DNA of 13,167 nt from Candidatus Hydrogenedentota bacterium (lineage in GTDB: Bacteria > Hydrogenedentota > Hydrogenedentia > Hydrogenedentales > GCA-2746185), in the NCBI GenBank assembly GCA_030123645.1, contig JASJYE010000029.1:1-13167 (forward strand), given 5' to 3'. Below are positions 1-6,902 of this stretch, piece by piece. Within the stretch, counting starts at the first letter, position 1. The number at the start of each line of letters is the position of its first letter. The notes under the pieces are model-generated. The model worked only from the letters and a program-made list of their open reading frames with translations, was not told the DNA's origin and did no database searches. The translations under genes were made by a program, and so were the position numbers.

Positions 1-43
1 CTGAATTTGTTAAATCAGACAAGTAATTACGGGGGAATTTCTT

Positions 44-1711
44 ATGCGTCCAGCAAGACTCAGTTCCAATGTGTTTCTCGAGCTTCCACCCATCTTAGCC
101 CATTACGTGGAAGCGGACCGCCATCTTTGGATTGATGGGAACCCAAGGCGCGGACGGCTCAGCATGCTGAACCGCTTGGGCAAGTTCGTCGACCTCGAGG
201 CCGAGGCCGTCGAACGCCGGCATCTCATCCAAATGATGGGCGTCGAGCGCGCCCGCGGCCTGCAATATCGGATGGGCTTCGAGCAGGGCCGGCGCGACGC
301 CCTGCGCCACATTCAGACCTTCAGCGAGAACGCGCGCTTGGCACTTCAGGCCGCCCTCGTGTTTGGGCAGCTTCAGGGCCGTTTCGTCGCCGAGACGAAG
401 GTCTTCGAGTTTAACCTCGATGAGTCTACGTTACACCGGGAAGTTAAGTTGACGGTGTGTTCGGAGGCCGCCATTCAATCCATGGCGCGTTCCGGATGGG
501 ACGAATGCGTCTGTTGGAACACGGCAGGCTATCTGTCCGGCCACGTAAGCGAGATTCTCGAGCGCCATGTCATCACGCTGGAGACCTCTTGCCTCGCCCA
601 CGGGGCAGAGGCCTGTAATTTCGTGAGCCGGCTCGATGCTGAATTCGACTCCGGGGCCGACTGGGTACGTGAGGCCATGCAACCTCAAAGCTTCGAGCAG
701 GAGATCGAGAAGCGAGACCAATTGATTGAAAATGCGCAGAGGGCCGCACGCCGCGCGCAGGCTGCACTTAGCAATATGAACAACCGCCACCGTTCCGATC
801 TCGTGCTGGAGACGGTCGTCGCGGATTCAGACGCCATGACGCCGGTTGTACAGCGCGCCCGGCAGCTTATGGCAACCGAAGCGCCGATAATCATCACGGG
901 CGAACCCGGAACCGGAAAAGAGACACTCGCCCGAACGATTCACTACGGAAGCGACCGCAAGCGCAGACCTTTCGTCCAGATGGATTGTGTCGGTATGACC
1001 GACTCGCTTGTCGATCAGGAATTGTTCGGCTATGAGAAGGACGCGTTTCAGGGCGCGACGTTGCGCCATACCGGCGCGTACGTCCGCGCGCACGGTGGAA
1101 CGCTCTTCCTGAATAAGGTGTGCGAGCTCTCCATCGAGACGCAAGGGCGGCTGCTCAAGGCGATGAACACGGGCACCGTCGAGCCGCAGGGCGCCGAGGC
1201 GCCAATCAGGGCCGATGTGCGAATCATCGCCGCGACGCAGGAGGACCTGAGGGAGGCCGTCGAGACCGGAGCTCTGCGGCAAGATTTCTACTATGCGCTG
1301 GCCGTGGGCCGGCTGGATCTGCCCCCTTTGCGTGAGCGGCAGACCGACATCTTGCGGCTTGCCGAGGACTTTCTGCGCGATTTCCAAAAGCGTTACGGGC
1401 GCGCGCAAGTCGTTATGAGCGGCTCTTTTAAGAAGGTGGTCATGGACTGCGCCTGGCCGGGGAATGTGCGCCAGCTTCGCAACGTCATCGAGCATGCCGT
1501 TATCATGTCGGGCGGCGGGGAGCTGACCCCTGCCGATCTTCCGGAGGAGATTCTGGCCACCCGTTGGACCAGGCAGCCGGGCGAATTGACGGAAGAGGTC
1601 ATCCGGGCCACACTGAGCAAGACGCACAACAACCGCAGCAGAGCGGCGCAGCTTCTGGGTGTGGGCCGGACAACCCTTTGGCGTTCCATGAAACGCTACG
1701 GAATCGAATAG
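44..1711 (+). CDS. XylR/DmpR-like regulator with V4R sensor and degenerate NtrC-type AAA+ domain
   Basis: The 555-residue protein has the architecture of aromatic-sensing sigma-54 activators. Residues about 15-115 resemble the XylR_N domain (VERARGLQYRMGFEQG at 67-82). Residues about 120-200 are a V4R domain with C157, E180, C183 and C191 at the spacing of the PoxR/MopR zinc site. A helical linker follows at 215-250, then an AAA+ domain at about 258-500 and a Fis-type HTH at 514-555. Walker A (GEPGTGK, 286-292) and the sensor II region (WPGNVRQL, 471-478) are kept. Key catalytic positions are changed: GAFTGA reads DAFQGA (333-338), the Walker B DE reads NK (357-358), the switch Asn is D314, the sensor I Asn is Q399, and one arginine finger is A418 while R412 is kept. 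By family knowledge such a protein would not hydrolyse ATP well or remodel sigma-54 holoenzyme. I infer a ligand-responsive DNA-binding regulator acting with sigma-70 or as a repressor. Start: ATG 6 nt after GGGGGAA. Sure of the family, unsure of ligand and targets. Confidence 0.9.
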   Translation: MRPARLSSNVFLELPPILAHYVEADRHLWIDGNPRRGRLSMLNRLGKFVDLEAEAVERRHLIQMMGVERARGLQYRMGFEQGRRDALRHIQTFSENARLALQAALVFGQLQGRFVAETKVFEFNLDESTLHREVKLTVCSEAAIQSMARSGWDECVCWNTAGYLSGHVSEILERHVITLETSCLAHGAEACNFVSRLDAEFDSGADWVREAMQPQSFEQEIEKRDQLIENAQRAARRAQAALSNMNNRHRSDLVLETVVADSDAMTPVVQRARQLMATEAPIIITGEPGTGKETLARTIHYGSDRKRRPFVQMDCVGMTDSLVDQELFGYEKDAFQGATLRHTGAYVRAHGGTLFLNKVCELSIETQGRLLKAMNTGTVEPQGAEAPIRADVRIIAATQEDLREAVETGALRQDFYYALAVGRLDLPPLRERQTDILRLAEDFLRDFQKRYGRAQVVMSGSFKKVVMDCAWPGNVRQLRNVIEHAVIMSGGGELTPADLPEEILATRWTRQPGELTEEVIRATLSKTHNNRSRAAQLLGVGRTTLWRSMKRYGIE

Positions 1712-1730
1712 TTCGCGCTGTATATGCTAC

Positions 1731-1750
1731 GCTCCCGGCCTAAGGGGAGC
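1731..1750 (+). promoter_or_regulatory. Small hairpin containing the phosphoesterase ribosome binding site
   Basis: GCTCCC (1731-1736) pairs with GGGAGC (1745-1750) around an 8-nt loop. The 3' arm contains the purine-rich AAGGGGAG that serves the ATG at 1760. No T-run follows, so it is not a terminator. If it folds in the mRNA it would partly hide the ribosome binding site. This may be chance in GC-rich DNA. Confidence 0.3.
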
Positions 1751-1759
1751 GAGTGTTTC

Positions 1760-2665
1760 ATGTGGCGTTTCGTACAAGTGTCCGATCTGCATCTGGGTAG
1801 CTACACGGACGGGCGATGGAACAATAATTTCATCTGTACCATGATGCCCGACGTGATGCGCTGTCTGCGGCACGATCTTGCGGGACTGCAGCCGGAGTTT
1901 ATTCTGGCCACCGGCGATCTCGCCAGCCAACCCACGCGGGACGCCATGTTCGCCGCCCGCGATTTTATGGATTGGCTCGGGTTCCCCTATTACCCTATGG
2001 GCGGCAACCATGATTTCGTCGTGGAAAAATCGCGCGACTGGTTTCGCGAGGCCTTTCACGCCCATCTTCCCTCGAAGGATTTGCACTACGCCTTCGACCA
2101 CGAGAACCTTCACATTTGCGTGCTCGATCCCTACTGGAAATGGGCCGACGGTTCGCTTCACGGCTACTCGGAGAACATGGTGGTGTCGGAAGCGATGTAC
2201 TCCGAGAACAGCCGCCCGCATTGGCTCCTGCCCGAGGAGCAGTTGGACTGGCTAGAGGCCGACCTCACGCAAAATGCCGCGACGCCTACGTTAATCGGGT
2301 GCCATTATCCCGCCGTTGCCATTCCCGAACGGATGTCGCGGCCGGGCATGAGGGACGCGGGGGAGCTGGACAACGGCGATGAACTGGTGGCCTTGCTGCA
2401 GCGCCATCCACAGGTCCGGGCGGTCTTTTCCGGCCATTTCCACATGAACCTCATTGTGCAAGGAGGCGGGCTCACACACGTCATCACCGGGTCACTCCCG
2501 GAGTATCCAACGGAATTCCGCGAAGTCTGCGTGTACGATGATCGCCTGGAGATTACGACTCTGGGATTGAGCGATCCGTCTTTCGCAGCACGTTCATTGA
2601 TCCCAGGCAAAGGCTGGACGGCCGGTCAAGCCGCCGATCGCATCGTCACGATCCCCCTGACTTAA
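1760..2665 (+). CDS. Calcineurin-like metallophosphoesterase (CpdA/3',5'-cyclic-nucleotide phosphodiesterase-like)
   Basis: The 301-residue protein carries the full set of dinuclear-metal phosphoesterase motifs: D9-x-H11 (VSDLHLG), GD at 52-53 (TGDLAS), GNHD at 82-85, H182 (GCHYPA) and GHFH at 225-228. All metal ligands of the family are present, so it should be an active hydrolase of phosphomono- or phosphodiesters. The order of motifs and the length resemble CpdA/Icc-type enzymes, but the substrate cannot be read from sequence. No signal peptide or membrane segment is visible, so it is probably cytoplasmic. I chose ATG 1760 because AAGGGGAG lies just upstream and the conserved core begins at once (MWRFVQVSDLH). 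An in-frame ATG at 1724 would add 12 unconserved residues. It lies 48 bp after the V4R regulator on the same strand and may share its transcript. Its end overlaps the convergent gene at 2646 by 20 bp. Confidence 0.9.
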   Translation: MWRFVQVSDLHLGSYTDGRWNNNFICTMMPDVMRCLRHDLAGLQPEFILATGDLASQPTRDAMFAARDFMDWLGFPYYPMGGNHDFVVEKSRDWFREAFHAHLPSKDLHYAFDHENLHICVLDPYWKWADGSLHGYSENMVVSEAMYSENSRPHWLLPEEQLDWLEADLTQNAATPTLIGCHYPAVAIPERMSRPGMRDAGELDNGDELVALLQRHPQVRAVFSGHFHMNLIVQGGGLTHVITGSLPEYPTEFREVCVYDDRLEITTLGLSDPSFAARSLIPGKGWTAGQAADRIVTIPLT

Positions 2666-3113
2666 CCGATATCACGACGATGAGTTCACCCGAACTCAGG
2701 CGGAGTCCGCCCAGATTGAGATGGCTCCCCGGCTTCATCGTCAATGTCGTGTCCAAAGCCTTAACGGTTTTTCCCTTCAATTTCATCGTGATCCGCGCCT
2801 TAATGCGAATGCGCCCGTCTTCCACAACGGAGAGCGGCGTGACGTACAAGGTATACTGCCCGTCGATGTAGATCTTCGCCTCTTCGCCGTAGGGCACGGG
2901 GATATCGGCCGAACGGACCTTGTAGAAGCTGTCGTAATCCAGGCCCGAGACCGCCCGCCGGACCCGCTCCAGCCCGGGCCCGAAATACTTCGAGGCGCGC
3001 CCCTCATTCTTCGCCTGTACCGCGACGACCGATACTTGTAGTGGCGTGCCGGGGACTTCATCACCCGCGGCGACCAGCGAGATAGCGAATAGAGTCAGAG
3101 AAACTGCGGTCAC
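2646..3113 (-). CDS. Small secreted protein of unknown function, third gene of sigma/anti-sigma operon
   Basis: The 155-residue product starts at GTG 3113-3111, which overlaps the anti-sigma stop codon as GTGA, so its translation is probably coupled. Residues 1-17 form a short hydrophobic export signal (MTAVSLTLFAISLVAAG), with a plausible cleavage after VAA. The mature part is about 135 residues and rich in beta-prone stretches. A helix-like early segment (SKYFGPGLERVRRAVSGLDYDSFYKVRS, split by a glycine) is followed by alternating strands containing IYIDGQYTLYVTPLSVV. That pattern resembles small periplasmic proteins encoded after sigma/anti-sigma pairs in deltaproteobacteria and planctomycetes, but I cannot name a family with certainty. 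It probably acts in the periplasm in the response controlled by the upstream sigma factor. The 3' end overlaps the phosphoesterase gene on the other strand by 20 bp. Confidence 0.75.
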   Translation of the reverse strand: MTAVSLTLFAISLVAAGDEVPGTPLQVSVVAVQAKNEGRASKYFGPGLERVRRAVSGLDYDSFYKVRSADIPVPYGEEAKIYIDGQYTLYVTPLSVVEDGRIRIKARITMKLKGKTVKALDTTLTMKPGSHLNLGGLRLSSGELIVVISVKSGGS

Positions 3114-3562
3114 AGCATGTCCCCATCGGGAAGGTTAATCCAAACCATCGTCGTTTCCTCATTCACATACACCGATTCCGTCGTTGCGCCCTCAATTTCC
3201 GTCGAGGCCTCTTCGATAGTGACCGCCTGTAGAGGCTCCGGGCCGGGCGCTACGATTGAAATTAGAGACCATGCAACCACGAGGGCCGCGGCAAGCGCGG
3301 AGGCAAGCGCCCACAGACCCACATGCCGGCGTCTCGGCGGCTCGATTTCGTCTTCAATGCGCTGCATAAACGAAGGGAATTGGGCATCGCTGATTTCCAC
3401 GCGGGCCTTGGTGGATTCGATGGCTGTGCGGAGCGCTTTAAGGTCTTCGAGCCGGCGCGTGCATTCGGTGCAACCGGCGAGATGTTCCTCGATTTCTTGA
3501 GAAGCGGTTATCTCGCCGTCAAACCAGCGTTCTACGCGCTCTAGATATTGGCATGTGCTCAT
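3110..3562 (-). CDS. Membrane-anchored zinc-type anti-sigma factor
   Basis: The 150-residue protein has the ZAS anti-sigma signature near its start: C4, then H27-x3-C31-x2-C34, which binds zinc and clasps the partner ECF sigma factor in the cytoplasm. A single membrane helix spans about residues 81-105 (VGLWALASALAAALVVAWSL onward), preceded by the positive stop PPRRRH. About 45 mostly acidic residues then lie outside the membrane. This is the usual layout: an N-terminal sigma-binding part inside and a short sensor tail in the periplasm. The start ATG is 1 nt after the sigma factor stop codon and has GGAGG nine nt upstream. The stop overlaps the next gene's GTG. The gene order sigma then anti-sigma identifies its partner. 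Release is probably by regulated proteolysis or a conformational change; no protease gene lies nearby. Confidence 0.9.
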   Translation of the reverse strand: MSTCQYLERVERWFDGEITASQEIEEHLAGCTECTRRLEDLKALRTAIESTKARVEISDAQFPSFMQRIEDEIEPPRRRHVGLWALASALAAALVVAWSLISIVAPGPEPLQAVTIEEASTEIEGATTESVYVNEETTMVWINLPDGDML

Positions 3563-3563
3563 T

Positions 3564-4208
3564 TCACCTAGCCTCCACTATGCCCATTTCGATCAGGGCT
3601 TCTTGCAGCTTCTTCCTCGCATGATGCAGCCGGCTCATGACTGTGCCCAGGCTGCATCCCATGACCCCCGACATTTCTTTATAGGATAATCCCTCGAACT
3701 CGCGCAGAATAAACGCCGTCCGGTGCTTTTCAGATATCGACGCCAACGCCGCGTTGATCGCCTGGCCCAGTTCGCGGGCCGATGCAGCGCGGTCAGGCCC
3801 AGCCGCTGTTGCTGGAGCGTTCTGCCCCCCGTGCATATCTTCGAGGGCGACGGTCTTGAGGCGGCGCTTCTTAAAAAAGTCCTTGCATCGGTTCGCCGTA
3901 ATACGCAATAACCACGTCTTGAAGCTGGCATCTCCGCGAAACCGCCCCAAGGCGCGGTGCGCCTTGATGAACACCTCTTGCGAGATGTCCCACGCTTCCT
4001 CGCGGTCGTGCAGGTAGTGATATGAAAGAGCAAAAACGTCATTGCGATACCGCCTCACCAATTCTTCGAAGGGCGCACGAGCGCCTCCTTGCGCAAGCGA
4101 GACCAATGCCTTGTCTGGCTCCTCGCGTATCGCTGAGTATTTTCGCTCGTCACTGCCTTCCACTAGGGTCGTATCATACAGAACGCCCATTTCAAGTGGA
4201 ATGCTCAC
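3564..4208 (-). CDS. ECF RNA polymerase sigma factor (RpoE-like, sigma-70 family)
   Basis: This is a two-domain ECF sigma factor. Using the GTG start it has 214 residues. Region 2 spans about residues 46-113, including DISQEVFIKAHRAL, FRGDASFKTWLLRITANRC and the basic KDFFKKRR. Region 4 spans about 145-205, with REFEGLSYKEMSGVMGCSLGT followed by VMSRLHHARKKL as the -35-binding helix-turn-helix. Region 3 is absent, as expected. I chose GTG at 4208-4206 because GGGAGG ends 4 nt before it. The in-frame ATG at 4229 has no ribosome binding site and would add 7 residues; ATG at 4190 is also possible. Conserved sequence begins well downstream of all three. It is the first gene of a three-gene coupled operon with its anti-sigma factor. 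Autoregulation is usual for this family, but I see no convincing ECF promoter upstream. Confidence 0.92.
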   Translation of the reverse strand: MSIPLEMGVLYDTTLVEGSDERKYSAIREEPDKALVSLAQGGARAPFEELVRRYRNDVFALSYHYLHDREEAWDISQEVFIKAHRALGRFRGDASFKTWLLRITANRCKDFFKKRRLKTVALEDMHGGQNAPATAAGPDRAASARELGQAINAALASISEKHRTAFILREFEGLSYKEMSGVMGCSLGTVMSRLHHARKKLQEALIEMGIVEAR

Positions 4209-4443
4209 CGGTCCTCCCGTCGTCTGCATTCAAAGTAATAGACGCGAAGGCCGGTGAATTATTTAAGGGAAAAGTAGGCCCGGGGTGCAGAGGGCATCAG
4301 GACCTTTCTAAGTGCTTGTATTCCAATGCTTTATCCAAGGACATTAAGTTTGACAGGGCGCGCGGGCCCACGCATCCGTCGGGGGTGGTGCGCTCGCGTG
4401 GGTCCACGGGCCGCCGCGCCTTCGAGTCCTTTATTGGGGCGGG

Positions 4444-4477
4444 GTCTGTTGCACATTTGCGCTGTGTTCCAGCAGAC
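4444..4477. promoter_or_regulatory. Possible operator dyad upstream of the nitroreductase
   Basis: GTCTGTTG (4444-4451) and CAGCAGAC (4470-4477) form an interrupted inverted repeat with 7 of 8 matching positions. It overlaps the -35 and spacer of the candidate nitroreductase promoter. The position suits a repressor or LysR-type site, but no regulator gene is adjacent and the match is short. Confidence 0.25.
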
Positions 4478-4486
4478 AGGTATCAT
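4457..4486 (+). promoter_or_regulatory. Candidate sigma-70 promoter for the nitroreductase gene
   Basis: TTGCGC (4457-4462) and TATCAT (4481-4486) are separated by 18 bp. The -10 matches consensus at five of six positions; the -35 is weak. It would start a leader of about 40 nt before the ATG at 4536. The rest of the 327-bp gap from 4209 to 4535 holds no gene I can support; it must also contain the divergent sigma-operon promoter. Confidence 0.4.
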
Positions 4487-4535
4487 GCGCGTTTGTCGCC
4501 TCAGCATAATTAAGGCATCCACCGGAGAGTGTGAA

Positions 4536-5231
4536 ATGGAACAAGGCATTGCCCAAGCCGCGCAAATGAGCCTGGAAGAGAGCATATTAACCCGCCGGTC
4601 TGTGCGCGGTTTTTTGGATAAGCCGGTGCCGCAGGATGTCCTGAACAAGGTCTTTGGAATCGCGCAGCATGCGCCCTCGAATTGCAACATTCAGCCCTGG
4701 ATAGTACTTGTCGCGTCGGGCGAGGCGCGCGACCGAATTCGCACAAGATTGATAGAGGCAGTCACCAGCAGCGTGCCTTCTGTGTCCGATTTCGACTATC
4801 CGGACAAATTCGAGGGCGAGTACCGGCGCAGACAGGTCGAATGCGCGGTCGCCATGTACAAGAAGATGGGCATCGCGCGAGACGACATCGCGGGCCGCGC
4901 GCGCGCATCGCTTCGGAATTTTGAGCTTTTCGACGCGCCGCATGTGCTCTTCATTGGAATGCATAAAGATTTCGGCGCCACGGTGGCCATCGACGTCGGG
5001 ATGTACGTCCAATCGCTGATGCTTGCCATGACGGCCCATGGCATTTCAAGCTGTGCTCAGGCGAGCATGCGTCACTACCCAAACATCGTCCGTGAGGAGT
5101 TCCCGGGCAACGAGGATACACGTATCCTATGCGGTATGTCCTTCGGCTACGAGGACCCAGAGGTGGCGGCAAACGCCACCCGCACAACGCGTGACGATAT
5201 CAGCGCCTGCGTGACCTTCATCGAGGAGTAA
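4536..5231 (+). CDS. FMN-dependent nitroreductase family oxidoreductase
   Basis: The 231-residue protein belongs to the nitroreductase/FMN flavoenzyme family (NfnB/PnbA-like). It shows the FMN-phosphate binding start (ILTRRSVRGF, residues 17-26; R20, R21, R24), the segment HAPSNCNIQPW (45-55) that contacts flavin, the dimer-interface helix AIDVGMYVQSLMLAMTAHGI (141-160), and the terminal GMSFGYEDPE (200-209). Such enzymes are cytoplasmic homodimers. They use NAD(P)H to reduce nitroaromatics, quinones, enones or other substrates, and the physiological substrate here is unknown. I chose ATG 4536 because GGAG sits 8 nt upstream and family homology begins within 15 residues. An in-frame ATG at 4326 would add 70 arginine-rich residues with no domain. 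It is a single-gene unit, divergent from the sigma operon and convergent with the polyprenyl synthase gene. Confidence 0.92.
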   Translation: MEQGIAQAAQMSLEESILTRRSVRGFLDKPVPQDVLNKVFGIAQHAPSNCNIQPWIVLVASGEARDRIRTRLIEAVTSSVPSVSDFDYPDKFEGEYRRRQVECAVAMYKKMGIARDDIAGRARASLRNFELFDAPHVLFIGMHKDFGATVAIDVGMYVQSLMLAMTAHGISSCAQASMRHYPNIVREEFPGNEDTRILCGMSFGYEDPEVAANATRTTRDDISACVTFIEE

Positions 5232-5289
5232 TTGTTCCAATCGGGGCGCCATGGGGTCTCCGGGGAGGGTCGGGACCCACGTCAAATTG

Positions 5290-5331
5290 AATTGGCGCGG
5301 GGGCAGATGAAGTCTTGGAGCCGCGCCAATT
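5290..5331. repeat. Inverted repeat, 11-bp perfect arms
   Basis: AATTGGCGCGG (5290-5300) and CCGCGCCAATT (5321-5331) are perfect inverted copies around a 20-bp loop. It begins about 60 bp after the nitroreductase stop and directly abuts the next palindromic repeat. There is no T-run on either strand, so intrinsic termination is doubtful. It may instead be an outer part of one composite mobile repeat. Confidence 0.6.
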
Positions 5332-5332
5332 T

Positions 5333-5410
5333 GTCATCCCCGCGAAGGCGGGGATCTCCTTTCGATAAACCGCCTGCCTTACAAGAGATTCCCGCCTTCG
5401 CGGGAATGAC
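5333..5410. repeat. Double-hairpin dispersed palindromic repeat (REP/MITE-like, GCGAAGGCGGG type)
   Basis: The two 26-bp arms, 5333-5358 and 5385-5410, are inverted copies matching at 24 of 26 positions around a 26-bp centre. Each arm is itself a hairpin: CCCCGC-GAAG-GCGGGG in the left arm and TCCCGC-CTTC-GCGGGA in the right. The terminal GTCAT/ATGAC ends and the translated signatures SFPRRRES and IPAFAGMT mark a repeat type that I recognise from many proteobacterial and metagenomic genomes. It is non-coding. It sits between convergent genes, where it could block transcription from both sides. The remainder of the gap (5411-5552) has no feature I can support. Confidence 0.85.
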
Positions 5411-5552
5411 GGAGCGGGAGGAGCTTGCGGGACGGTCGAACTTGCGGACTTGCCACAGCGCCTCCCTCCCAGGCGGCGCGCACCTACACTTGCCCTCCCG
5501 GCTGTCCAGTTGAGTTTTCTGAGGAATTTTTGGCTCCAAGTACGCAGAAGAG

Positions 5553-6530
5553 TTAGGAGTCCCGCGCGAGAACGAATTCGGTCATGTCGTGCATGGAGGT
5601 GGTGTAGGCATTTTCGGGTAGCGCTAGGAGGGCGGCGCGCGCGCGTTCGATGTAGTTTCTCGCTAGCGCTTCGGTGCGTTCGAGGGCGCCTGTACTCCGG
5701 ATCGATTCTTGAATCCAAGCTCGATCGTCTTCGCTCACGGCGCGGCCAGCCAAGTCCTCCAGGCGTTGAACATCAGAGTTGGACATCTCAGCTCTCATGT
5801 ACAAGATAGGCAGCGTCATTTTCCCCTCGACAATGTCGCCGCACGAAGGCTTGCCCAGGGTCTCTTCGCCCTGCTCCAGATCGAGCAGGTCGTCGATGAG
5901 CTGGAAGGCGGTCCCGATCCCTATCCCGAAGTTGAACAGGTCAGCCCGGTGCGACTCATTAATGAGAATGGAGGGCGTGCTGCATGTGACGGCGAAGAGG
6001 CTGGCCGTCTTCCTCTCCGCGAGGCGAATGCAGTCTTCCTCGTTCAACATCCCCTGCTTGCGGCCGAAATTAATCAACTCGCCCTCGGCCATCAGACGTA
6101 TCGATTGGAGCGCGCTCTTGATCACCGCGCTCGAATTGTAATTGGTCAGAATGTCCAGCGCCCGCGCAACCAGGTAGTCGCCACCGAGGACCGCGGTGTG
6201 GTTGTCCCAAAGTCGATTGAGCGAGGGTTCGCCGCGCCGCAGATCCGCGTGGTCGACCACGTCATCGTGCGCAAGCGCGGCCAAATGCAGCAACTCCATG
6301 GCGGTCGCCATGTCTACAAAGCGATCCAGGTCGTGCGCGCCGACGGCCCCCGCCGACATGAAGCACAGCGCCGGCCGCATCATCTTGCCTCCGAGACGCG
6401 GCGGTGTGGCCGAGCGGCCGTAGACCAACTGAAACGCGTTCACCCATTGCCGACGGACCGATTCTCGGGCCTGCTCGAGCTCTTTTTGGATTTCCCCATA
6501 AAGGGATGTTAAATTGAGTGCCGTCGTCAT
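5553..6530 (-). CDS. Polyprenyl diphosphate synthase, probably long chain (IspB/heptaprenyl type)
   Basis: The 325-residue trans-isoprenyl diphosphate synthase condenses isopentenyl diphosphate onto an allylic diphosphate in the cytoplasm. Motifs in order: GKMMRP (48-53), the first aspartate-rich motif D89-D-x-x-D93 (HDDVVDHADLRRG), GGDYL (116-120), K174-T175, Q210, the second aspartate-rich motif D213-D-x-x-D217 followed by GEETLGKP, and GDIVEGKMTLPIL (231-243). All catalytic residues are present. The residues four and five places before the first motif are both alanine (A84, A85). By family knowledge this lets the chain grow long, so the product is probably C35-C50 for quinone side chains rather than farnesyl or geranylgeranyl. 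ATG 6530 has AGGA 7 nt upstream. It stands alone, 533 bp downstream of the aminotransferase on the same strand. The exact chain length cannot be read. Confidence 0.9.
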   Translation of the reverse strand: MTTALNLTSLYGEIQKELEQARESVRRQWVNAFQLVYGRSATPPRLGGKMMRPALCFMSAGAVGAHDLDRFVDMATAMELLHLAALAHDDVVDHADLRRGEPSLNRLWDNHTAVLGGDYLVARALDILTNYNSSAVIKSALQSIRLMAEGELINFGRKQGMLNEEDCIRLAERKTASLFAVTCSTPSILINESHRADLFNFGIGIGTAFQLIDDLLDLEQGEETLGKPSCGDIVEGKMTLPILYMRAEMSNSDVQRLEDLAGRAVSEDDRAWIQESIRSTGALERTEALARNYIERARAALLALPENAYTTSMHDMTEFVLARDS

Positions 6531-6902
6531 CAGCGGATCCTAGCATAAGTTCTTTTGGCTGAGCGAGTTTACGAAGGTCTACGTTCGTCTTTGTACTAGT
6601 GTGCCTGCCGAGGCTCGTGCGTCGTTGCCCCGGCAAGGTTTTGTGTTTCTAGAGCGCATTCCTGCCGGCTACGCCCACTAAGATGCACAATCCGAAGCCA
6701 GTTGGTTGGGCATTCTCGGTGGCTCTTCTCGCTGCCGCCTCACCTTCTGGCCACCTCCGAAGAATTGTGCCTCATGTGCTGGGGGCCGCTCTTCTATGGT
6801 CTGCTCTGTGCACCATTCGGGGTAGGCGTGGGCTGGGCGGCGGGAGTTCTGGGTGCGGCGACGGATAGATAACCGAGCGCCTCATCAACTTGCCTCTTGG
6901 CT
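6531..6902. other. Intergenic stretch without a supported gene
   Basis: This stretch lies between the polyprenyl synthase start and the sulfatase-like tail. The + strand frame shared with that tail is open from 6600 to a TAA at 6870-6872. It encodes a hydrophobic segment with LCLMCWGPLFYGLLCAPFG, but has no start codon or ribosome binding site. It may be part of a decayed gene or noise. A short dyad ACGAA/TTCGT lies at 6571-6588. Confidence 0.35.

Noticed and set aside
1..43. Promoter of the regulator gene
   Set aside because: TTGTTA and TAATTA are only 11 bp apart; the true promoter probably lies before the window.
827..1627. Open frame of 266 codons on the minus strand inside the regulator gene
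   Set aside because: It is antisense to a clear protein with conserved motifs, shows no domain, and is explained by GC-rich codon bias.
4326..4535. N-terminal extension of the nitroreductase frame
   Set aside because: It is arginine-rich without family similarity and contains the candidate promoter; GGAG precedes the ATG at 4536.
5709..6512. Open frame of 267 codons on the plus strand inside the polyprenyl synthase gene
   Set aside because: It is antisense to a gene with complete catalytic motifs and has no recognisable domain.
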